Shown here in pieces: positions 1 through 5,388 of a DNA stretch of 5,856 nucleotides. Position numbers and translations under genes: made by a program. Under the pieces are notes generated by a model that saw only the letters and a program-made list of their open reading frames with translations, was not told where the DNA came from and made no database searches. Location of the stretch: positions 1 to 5,856 of the forward strand of contig JANWHF010000047.1 of NCBI GenBank assembly GCA_025450555.1, given 5' to 3'. The stretch is from Tepidisphaeraceae bacterium (GTDB lineage Bacteria; Planctomycetota; Phycisphaerae; Tepidisphaerales; Tepidisphaeraceae). Within the stretch, counting starts at the first letter, position 1; the number at the start of each line of letters is the position of its first letter.

Positions 1-729
1 ATGGGTGTGCTGCAGCGCATCGCGATCGCATATACGTTTGCGGGGTTGATGTTTTGTTATTTCAAGCCGCGCACGATCGCGATCGTTGGTGTGATCATTC
101 TGTTGGCTTACTGGGGGCTGCTGCGATTTGTGCCGGTGCCGGGTGAGGGGCATGCTTCATTTGAAGAAAAACACAACTGGACCAACTGGATCGATGCCCA
201 TTATCTCCCCGGTTACAAATGGGATGGCAATCACGACCCCGAAGGCCTGCTGAGCAATTTCCCGGCGATCGTCACCTGTCTGCTTGGAATGTTTGCCGGC
301 CTGCTGCTGAAAGATGGCCGCGTTCGGCCGGTCATGAAAGTGGTTTACCTGATCACCGGCGGCGCTGCCTCCCTGGGAATAGCGTATCTCTGGAGCTACC
401 AGTTTCCGATCATCAAGAAGCTTTGGACCAGCACCTTCGTTCTCATGGCCGGCGGATATGCGGCCATCGCCTTAGGTCTTTTCTACCTCGTGATTGACGT
501 CTGGAAGATTTCCTTCTGGGCGCGCCCCTTCGTGTGGATCGGCAGCAACGCCATCACGCTCTATCTGCTGTGGCACTTCTTCGATTTCTCGCGCGCGGTC
601 GATCGCTTGCTCGGCCAGAAATTTCAAGAGAGCCATTGGGGAGGCCTCGTCGTCGCGCTGCTGGCCGTCGGCGTCATGCTGATGGTCGCGCGCTTCATGC
701 ACAAGCGGCAGATTCTGCTGCGGGTATGA
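1..729 (+). CDS. HGSNAT/COG4299-like membrane acyltransferase, 5'-partial
   Basis: The 242 visible residues match the C-terminal part of the heparan-alpha-glucosaminide N-acetyltransferase-like family (COG4299/DUF5009). Family signatures read directly are GVLQRIA near residue 2, a PVPG turn at 45-48, DPEGLLSNFPAI at 79-90, FPIIKKLWTSTFVL at 135-148 and GSNAITLYLL at 181-190. About seven transmembrane helices are visible (roughly 2-20, 25-45, 87-103, 114-133, 142-167, 177-195, 214-234). Family members usually have about 120 more residues before GVLQRIA, including the loop with the catalytic histidine, so the ATG at position 1 is probably an internal Met and the gene starts off the left edge. 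Members are thought to move an acetyl group across the membrane onto an amino sugar; the bacterial substrate is uncertain. It converges with the CvpA-like gene, with 38 nt between the stops. Confidence 0.88.
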   Translation: MGVLQRIAIAYTFAGLMFCYFKPRTIAIVGVIILLAYWGLLRFVPVPGEGHASFEEKHNWTNWIDAHYLPGYKWDGNHDPEGLLSNFPAIVTCLLGMFAGLLLKDGRVRPVMKVVYLITGGAASLGIAYLWSYQFPIIKKLWTSTFVLMAGGYAAIALGLFYLVIDVWKISFWARPFVWIGSNAITLYLLWHFFDFSRAVDRLLGQKFQESHWGGLVVALLAVGVMLMVARFMHKRQILLRV

Positions 730-748
730 TATGCGACTCGATATCGCG

Positions 749-777
749 CGGGCCTGATCTAATCCAATTATGGCCCG
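749..777. terminator. Inverted repeat between convergent genes, possible weak bidirectional terminator
   Basis: CGGGCC at 749-754 pairs with GGCCCG at 772-777 across a 17-nt loop, in the gap between two convergent stop codons; the right arm covers the last codons of the minus-strand gene. No T-tract follows on either strand and the loop is long, so a role as an intrinsic terminator is only suggested by its position. Confidence 0.25.
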
Positions 778-2753
778 TTAGAAACCGGCTCCTGCGACAG
801 GTCCTTCACCAGCACTCCACCCAGATCCAGTTCCTTCGCCTTCACGCCATTGGGAACGAGGAAGGCGAGCACGACTTCCGAAGGCGTGCCGCCGCCGGTG
901 ACGTTCAGGGCCTCGGCTTCGTAATCGGTGGAGTAGCTTGCCAGCAGATGAGCGGTCTGGCCCTGGCCCATCAAAGCCCACACCCCATGCGCCTTGAGGC
1001 GCTTGTTGTCGGTGGTGACCAGTTCGAATTCTGGAACTTTCTGTGCCCAGGTTTCGTCTTTGACGGTGCCGCTGAGCTGAATCAGCGTCTGCCCGTCAGG
1101 AACGGAAAGCTCGCGCGTCTTAAAATCGCCTTTAGCCAGCGCGGCCAGATCAGCCACGGGCTTCACGGTCAACGAGAGGAACTTGCGGTCCTTGACGATG
1201 GCTTCGACGCCCGTAGCCGGAACTTCAATCGTCGGCTTTGCCAGATCGGCTTCAGGAACCGCAACCGGCGCGGGAAGAAGTGCCGATTGGCTGATCTTCT
1301 GGAAATTGAAGACGCCGCCGCCAATTGCGCCAACATTCGCCTGTGCGGAGGTGAAGCTGCCACGGGCATTATCCTGTGGCGGCTTTTTGATTGGCGTGAC
1401 CGCCTGATTCACGCGTTCGGTGACGGTGTTCGCCTGCGGCTTAGGCTTAACAGCGGGAGTCGCGGGTTTGGCATCCGGATCCCATGCCACCATGACGCCC
1501 AATGTGGTGCCAGGCTGCAGCGGCTTAGGCTCTGGCGAAACTGGCTTACCCGCGAGGTCTTCGCGGAAGGTGCGCTTCACTTCGATAAATGAGCCGGGCG
1601 CAAGGCGATTGCCGCTGCCAACTTCGATTTTGTCCACCACGTAAAGCAGATCGACGGCACAATGGTCCGCAGTGCTCATGTCGCAAAAGAGGAAATCATC
1701 GGGCTTGGTGACGTAAAGCTTCCCGTTTTGAACGACGCCCCACGGATAATAATCACCCAAAGCTTCGGTGCCGGTGTCCGGATCTTTTTGCATCCCGACG
1801 AGCCGGATGGAGCCGGGGCTGAAGCGCACGAGGTGATCGACCTCGCTGGCCGATCGATTGAAAACAACACGCGCCACGAGCAGCTCGGTGTCTTTCCCGA
1901 CACGTTGGCCGTCCCCGTACGTAACGCCCGGCGCGAGGGTGCCCTTCAGCTTAGCGTGGAACGGCTTGTCGCGAACGGTATCGGGAAGATAGTCAACCGT
2001 GTCGATGCTTGGCAGGCTGTAAAGGCTATCAAAGGCGACCGGCGGGCCAAAGCCGGTGCGGCTCAAGGCAACGATATTACCGTTGGCCTGAATGCCGGCG
2101 CGCTGGCCGTACATTTCGGCCAGAAAGGCCGGATGAATATCGCTGATCGGCTGGCTCCCGGACAGCGAGCCCCCATCGCTCAGGTGTGCCAGCGTTCCCA
2201 TCACAATGTCATCGACGGGCGGGTAGACCATCTGGCGATCGTTCGAGTCAAAACCGCCGAGCTTGTTGGATTGCAATTCGTCGACGACGTTGCTGTCTTC
2301 CTGTCGGATGTTCTTTTTAATTGAGGCGCCGCGCTGGGCAACGGTCTTGAAGCGGGTATATCCGCCGATCGAAGCATTGAAACCCATTTCCTGGGCCGCG
2401 ATAACGAGGATGCCGACCGAAAACACCGCCGCGATGAGCCCCATCACGGCGGCGCCGACTTTATCGATGCCCGCCGGTAGCTGAATACCGCCGGGAATGG
2501 CCTTGTCGAAAACGGTCCGCAGGATGATGTAAATCAGCGCAAAGAGTGCGACGAGCACGCACGCGTCGGCGGCATTCGGAAGGATGGCACTTTTGAGTAT
2601 GTAGTTTTCGGCGATACTTTCATGCCATGAAAAGGCCAGCACCGCCGCAAGGATCGCCAGGATGGCCGAAAGCGTGGCGCTGAAAAAGCCCTGGAGATAG
2701 TGGACAAAGACGACGGCGATAACCAGGAGAATAACAATGATCGAAAGAAGCAT
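768..2753 (-). CDS. CvpA-like four-helix membrane protein with long beta-rich C-terminal extension
   Basis: This is a 661-residue protein. Residues 1-125 form four hydrophobic helices (about 2-20, 23-43, 61-81, 98-121) with the spacing and glycine-rich turns of CvpA/colicin V production family proteins. CvpA itself is only about 160 residues, so the extension of about 530 residues is unusual. In the extension, 270-395 (with LLVARVVFNRS, HLVRFSPGSIRLVG and PGSFIEVKRTF) looks beta-rich. Residues 405-465 are a Pro/Lys-rich linker, and 525-655 form a second beta-rich segment ending in VVLAFLVPNG. Both resemble Ig-like DUF4352-type domains, which is an inference from pattern. The start ATG at 2753 has an AAAGG ribosome site 5 nt upstream, and the first helix begins at once. 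It lies 63 nt behind the GspE/PilB-like gene in the same direction, so the two are probably co-transcribed. The CvpA assignment is moderate; the function is unknown. Confidence 0.85.
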   Translation of the reverse strand: MLLSIIVILLVIAVVFVHYLQGFFSATLSAILAILAAVLAFSWHESIAENYILKSAILPNAADACVLVALFALIYIILRTVFDKAIPGGIQLPAGIDKVGAAVMGLIAAVFSVGILVIAAQEMGFNASIGGYTRFKTVAQRGASIKKNIRQEDSNVVDELQSNKLGGFDSNDRQMVYPPVDDIVMGTLAHLSDGGSLSGSQPISDIHPAFLAEMYGQRAGIQANGNIVALSRTGFGPPVAFDSLYSLPSIDTVDYLPDTVRDKPFHAKLKGTLAPGVTYGDGQRVGKDTELLVARVVFNRSASEVDHLVRFSPGSIRLVGMQKDPDTGTEALGDYYPWGVVQNGKLYVTKPDDFLFCDMSTADHCAVDLLYVVDKIEVGSGNRLAPGSFIEVKRTFREDLAGKPVSPEPKPLQPGTTLGVMVAWDPDAKPATPAVKPKPQANTVTERVNQAVTPIKKPPQDNARGSFTSAQANVGAIGGGVFNFQKISQSALLPAPVAVPEADLAKPTIEVPATGVEAIVKDRKFLSLTVKPVADLAALAKGDFKTRELSVPDGQTLIQLSGTVKDETWAQKVPEFELVTTDNKRLKAHGVWALMGQGQTAHLLASYSTDYEAEALNVTGGGTPSEVVLAFLVPNGVKAKELDLGGVLVKDLSQEPVSNGP

Positions 2754-2816
2754 GGGAGCCTTTATTTCAAATGGGCCGCGGAAAGCCTGCAGGTAACCGT
2801 CATGAATTCTGGAACA

Positions 2817-4523
2817 TCAGGTTGCCGTGGCGGGCGCGGGACGCCGGGGCGCCGATTTGCTGCCACCGTCACCGCCATCTTCACTGCCTTCGCCGCTGCC
2901 TCCGCTTCCCTTGAGCACGCGCAGCACTTCCTGCACGCTGGTTTCGCCCTTCTCCACCAGCGCAAGCGCCTCTTCCTGCAGGTATCGACCGCGCTGCTTG
3001 CGGAAGGCCTGATTCAGATTCTTGCCGGCGGCAACCGCTTCGCGCATTTCGTCGTCAACCACCAGGAATTCAAAAACGCCCATGCGCCCCTTAAAGTGCA
3101 GGTCGTTGCAGAATTCGCAGGGGATTGGCCTGCCTTTAGGATCTCGTAGCGGCTGAGTTCTAGCCTGGAAAAGCTGCGAAACCTTTTCCGGATTCATGTT
3201 GAGCTTGCGGAGGGTGCTGGCATCGGGGGCATAGCCGACCTTGCAGGCCATGCACAGTTTTCGCAGGACGCGGCCGCTGATGACTAGCTTGAGCGCCTCG
3301 GTGGCCAGGCGATTGTCGCCTACCAGACGACGCCATTGATCTAATGCTTCGAAGGTGCTGCCGGCTCGCATGCAAACATAAAGACGTTTGCCAGACTTGG
3401 CGGCCTCGATGATCGAGGCGGCTGTCTTGGGATCCTCGACTTTGTCGATCAGCATTACTTCAGCTTCCTGGCTGATGACCCAATCCATCAGCTTCGCTTC
3501 CTCGCCCGCGGCGGCATTGGGCGCAAGCTTGTTCTGGGTGATTCCATCGATGTCTTCTTCAGCATTTCGCTCGATGGTCTGGATGAACTGGAGGACCGAG
3601 TCATGCGCCTTGAGCACTGAATAGGCAAGGCTGGTGAGACCCTGGCCCTTGGGCGTGCTGAGAAGAACGAGGCCGGAGTTTTCCTGAATGGAATCCTTGA
3701 GGACTTTCTTCTGGGCGTCGGTGAAGCCGAGCGTGTCGATCGAGTAATCGTGGCGGCGCTTGGGATCGACCATCAGGCGGGCATATTCACCGGCAGTTGT
3801 ACCGGCAGTCTGGATCTTCATCTCACGCTTCTTGCCCTCAAAGTTGGCCTTGATGGTCCCACTTTGAGGCTTGCGGCGATCTTCCACATTCAGACCCGCC
3901 GACCATTTCAAATAAGCGATGGCATCCGCGCCTGCGGCGCGCTCGAGCGTCACGCCCTTATAGGGGAACATGTCCACCCAGTACTTCACACCAACGCCAC
4001 CCGCATCCGGCGCCAAGTCAATCTGCTCAGCGCTCTTGAACAGCGGCTCGGTGAGGGCCTGCTGCATTGCTTCGTAAGCCGCTTTGTCCGGTGACTCATC
4101 AGCCGGACGTGCAACTGGCTTGCCGTCCTTGATGAGCTGAACCTTGCCTTCTTCGGCCTTGACTTCCTGCTTGCCCTTGAAGCTGGCCAGCCAGGCCTTG
4201 AATTGCTTTTTGAGGTCTGCCAGGCCCACCATCTTGTTGCGCAGATGGAGGTAGATTCCGGCTTCGATGCCGAGGATCACAACCAACGCCAGGAAAGCGA
4301 CGATGAAAGGCGTCAGATAAAAGAACAGCGCAAACGCCAGCACCAACCCCCCAAGGAAGCTCATATTCAGGCTGATCCGCGGGAGGTGGGCCCCCACCGC
4401 ATCCTTGTCCGCCCACGTCATGAGGCGGGCCCACACCAACAAAATAATGAGTACCGGAATGACCTTCAGCGTGCTGATGTAGCCGCCCGGCTGCACCGCT
4501 GCTAATACGTGCAACGAATCCAT
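2817..4523 (-). CDS. Membrane-anchored GspE/PilB-family protein with degenerate ATPase motifs (pseudo-ATPase)
   Basis: This is a 568-residue protein. Residues 20-36, 51-70 and 71-92 are two or three transmembrane helices, followed by a charged linker to about 160. From there it follows the GspE/PilB family. The N2-like domain includes AGLNVEDRRKPQSG at 209-222, matching the family's AGLDIAERRLPQDG. LGFTDAQ at 265-271 leads into the ATPase domain. The tetracysteine site is intact (C424, C427, C469, C472), followed by FKGRMGVFEFLVVDDEMRE at 477-495 as in active members. The catalytic motifs are lost: the Walker A position reads STPKGQGLTS (289-298) with L296 for lysine; GEIRD becomes DKVED (360-364) with K361 for glutamate; the Asp box has R319 for Asp; the His box has R386 for His. 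N2 residues also differ (HIEP becomes DLAP, RYRID becomes KYWVD). The tail from 540 is Gly/Ser-rich then Pro/Ala. The ATG at 4523 is chosen for its AAGGAG site and because a TATAAT box lies between it and the earlier ATG at 4706. Family membership is firm; loss of ATP hydrolysis is inferred. Confidence 0.92.
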   Translation of the reverse strand: MDSLHVLAAVQPGGYISTLKVIPVLIILLVWARLMTWADKDAVGAHLPRISLNMSFLGGLVLAFALFFYLTPFIVAFLALVVILGIEAGIYLHLRNKMVGLADLKKQFKAWLASFKGKQEVKAEEGKVQLIKDGKPVARPADESPDKAAYEAMQQALTEPLFKSAEQIDLAPDAGGVGVKYWVDMFPYKGVTLERAAGADAIAYLKWSAGLNVEDRRKPQSGTIKANFEGKKREMKIQTAGTTAGEYARLMVDPKRRHDYSIDTLGFTDAQKKVLKDSIQENSGLVLLSTPKGQGLTSLAYSVLKAHDSVLQFIQTIERNAEEDIDGITQNKLAPNAAAGEEAKLMDWVISQEAEVMLIDKVEDPKTAASIIEAAKSGKRLYVCMRAGSTFEALDQWRRLVGDNRLATEALKLVISGRVLRKLCMACKVGYAPDASTLRKLNMNPEKVSQLFQARTQPLRDPKGRPIPCEFCNDLHFKGRMGVFEFLVVDDEMREAVAAGKNLNQAFRKQRGRYLQEEALALVEKGETSVQEVLRVLKGSGGSGEGSEDGGDGGSKSAPRRPAPATAT

Positions 4524-4528
4524 CAAGG

Positions 4529-4534
4529 CTCCTT
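4529..4534 (-). promoter_or_regulatory. Ribosome binding site that fixes the GspE/PilB-like start
   Basis: On the minus strand AAGGAG lies 5 nt before the ATG at 4523-4521. This close match to the anti-Shine-Dalgarno sequence favours this start over the in-frame ATG at 4706, which would add 61 residues of poor, non-conserved sequence. Confidence 0.8.
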
Positions 4535-4585
4535 CAGGAGGGCATTTACAAACGAGGGCAAACTTTCGGTGATAAACGACGCTCA

Positions 4586-4600
4586 CCCCTTTGTAAGGGG
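4586..4600 (-). promoter_or_regulatory. Leader hairpin upstream of the GspE/PilB-like gene
   Basis: CCCCTT (4586-4591) and AAGGGG (4595-4600) form a perfect 6-bp stem with a 3-nt loop, inside the predicted 5' leader, about 60 nt before the start codon. No U-tract follows in the direction of transcription, so it is not an intrinsic terminator. It could stabilise the leader or be a protein site; no known riboswitch is recognised. Confidence 0.35.
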
Positions 4601-4628
4601 CCGCATCGCTGAAGCAAGTCGAGGGCAA

Positions 4629-4657
4629 ATTATAGCGACAATTCGGCTTGGGGAGAA
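4629..4657 (-). promoter_or_regulatory. Predicted sigma-70-type promoter for the GspE/PilB-like and CvpA-like operon
   Basis: On the minus strand a perfect TATAAT (4634-4629) follows a weak -35-like TTCTCC (4657-4652) at the ideal 17-nt spacing. Transcription would start near 4622, giving a leader of about 100 nt before the ATG at 4523. The strong -10 with a poor -35 may point to activator dependence, but that is inference. Confidence 0.55.
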
Positions 4658-4789
4658 GAGGTAGCTCGTTCAATCTGAAACGCGAAGAGGTCCAAATCGA
4701 AATCAATTCTGGTCAAGCGATTCTCCCATTCATGCATGGCACGAAGAGCAGTGCGACGTTGCCTGCTTACATGCGTCAGGCGCCCGGAC

Positions 4790-4896
4790 GTTACACAATG
4801 TTACAAAATGTTACTGTTACACTTTTTCAGAGGGTCGAAATTGACGATACTTTTTAATGTAACTTCATGTATTTTATTGACTTAAGTAATGTTACA
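4790..4896. repeat. AT-rich cluster of GTTAC/GTAAC repeats, possible operator array
   Basis: GTTAC begins at 4790, 4800, 4810, 4816 and 4891, and its complement GTAAC at 4859. The first three are exactly 10 nt apart, one helical turn. The longer word AATGTTAC occurs at 4797, 4807 and 4888, and TGTAAC (4858-4863) with GTTACA (4891-4896) makes a wide inverted repeat. By direct count the patch is 28% GC (30 of 107), well below its surroundings. It lies about 130 nt upstream of the predicted -35 of the minus-strand operon. The pattern suits cooperative binding of a regulator on one DNA face; the binding protein is unknown. Confidence 0.55.
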
Positions 4897-4909
4897 GTGA
4901 TCCGCGGCG

Positions 4910-4932
4910 CGCCACATTTGGCGTTCTGCCAA
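4910..4932. repeat. Overlapping inverted repeats behind the small membrane protein gene
   Basis: CGCCA (4910-4914) pairs with TGGCG (4919-4923) over a 4-nt loop. TTGGC (4918-4922) can instead pair with GCCAA (4928-4932) over a 5-nt loop, so the two hairpins exclude each other. They start 11 nt past the stop codon at 4944, where a terminator would be expected, but no T-tract follows. Confidence 0.3.
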
Positions 4933-4943
4933 GCGGGTTTCGA

Positions 4944-5363
4944 TCAATCCATCTTGATGCTCCCCGCATCATCGCTCGGCGTGCTTCGCTTGCGGGGGAC
5001 GTAAACTTTTTCATTTTCGCTCAGCGGCTTCTCGCTCATCGGGACGATGATCGTTTCTTTTTCTCCGCCTCGACGCACGACTTCGATGGTTTTGCCGATG
5101 TCGGCGGCCAGATCGCGTGCTGACAACCCGCCGGTGGCGAGCATCAACAGCCCGATCGCGCAAATCACAAGGAGCGCGTCGACAACCGCAACGAAAGCAT
5201 GAAAAGTGCTCTTCGGGTCAGAAGAAGTGGCCAGCGCATCGAGGAAAATTGCCAGCAGAATGACCACTAGCGCCCCGTAATACTGTGGTCTGCTCTTCAC
5301 GAGGCTGGGAAACACGATGCAGGTAAAGATGAATGCCACGACTGCGGTGATGACGCCTTGCAT
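4944..5363 (-). CDS. Small three-helix membrane protein with charged C-terminal tail, unknown function
   Basis: This is a 139-residue protein I do not assign to a family. Three hydrophobic helices are clear: about 3-23, 28-47 and 56-80. A polar tail from about 81 follows, rich in Lys, Glu and Ser, with VVRRGGEKETIIVP near 95-108 and ending SIKMD. The N-terminus is nearly all membrane, and the tail is probably cytoplasmic by the positive-inside tendency of its arginines and lysines. The ATG at 5363 is chosen because AGGAAGG lies just upstream and the first helix begins immediately. The same frame stays open to an ATG at 5567, but that extension overlaps the upstream gene by about 180 nt and lacks a membrane-protein pattern. 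The gap to the upstream same-strand gene is 25 nt, so the two are likely one operon. Confidence 0.75.
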   Translation of the reverse strand: MQGVITAVVAFIFTCIVFPSLVKSRPQYYGALVVILLAIFLDALATSSDPKSTFHAFVAVVDALLVICAIGLLMLATGGLSARDLAADIGKTIEVVRRGGEKETIIVPMSEKPLSENEKVYVPRKRSTPSDDAGSIKMD

Positions 5364-5366
5364 AGG

Positions 5367-5373
5367 CCTTCCT
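5367..5373 (-). promoter_or_regulatory. Ribosome binding site that fixes the small membrane protein start
   Basis: On the minus strand AGGAAGG ends 3 nt before the ATG at 5363-5361, with its AGGA core 6 nt away. It supports the 139-residue form rather than the longer in-frame reading from 5567. Confidence 0.65.
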
Positions 5374-5388
5374 GAAAGAGTCCGTCCA

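Larger units (their letters stand above)
4524..4943. other. 420-nt intergenic region
   Basis: No convincing gene lies here. From left to right it holds the ribosome site, leader hairpin and promoter of the downstream operon (4524-4657). Next is a plain stretch (4658-4789) where only a weak TTG-start frame of 69 codons can be read. The AT-rich GTTAC-repeat patch follows (4790-4896), and then short GC-rich inverted repeats just behind the stop of the small membrane protein gene (4902-4932). The 10-bp word CGAGGGCAAA occurs twice, at 4553-4562 and 4620-4629, flanking the predicted leader. Confidence 0.7.

Noticed and set aside
534..1592. A 352-codon plus-strand open frame
   Set aside because: It overlaps the end of the acyltransferase gene and lies antisense to the CvpA-like gene. 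Its Arg/Leu/Gly-rich translation has no domain pattern, typical of a mirror frame in GC-rich coding DNA.
1662..2324. A 220-codon plus-strand open frame antisense to the CvpA-like gene
   Set aside because: It is wholly inside the opposite-strand gene, with no ribosome site noticed and no recognisable motifs; the minus-strand frame has membrane helices and coherent domains.
2754..2816. A separate promoter between the GspE/PilB-like and CvpA-like genes
   Set aside because: The 63 nt contain only restriction-site-like palindromes (CCTGCAGG, GGTAACC) and a weak ribosome site; no paired -35 and -10 boxes were seen.
4524..4706. A 61-residue N-terminal extension of the GspE/PilB-like protein from the ATG at 4706
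   Set aside because: It crosses a perfect TATAAT box and the leader hairpin and has no family-like sequence, while the ATG at 4523 has a strong ribosome site and leads straight into the membrane helices.
4648..4857. A 69-codon plus-strand frame in the intergenic region
   Set aside because: It needs a TTG start, has no convincing ribosome site, runs through the repeat patch, and gives no recognisable protein.
4841..4882. TTGACG (4841) and TTGACT (4877) as plus-strand -35 boxes
   Set aside because: No good -10 box stands at 16-18 nt from either, and no plus-strand gene follows.
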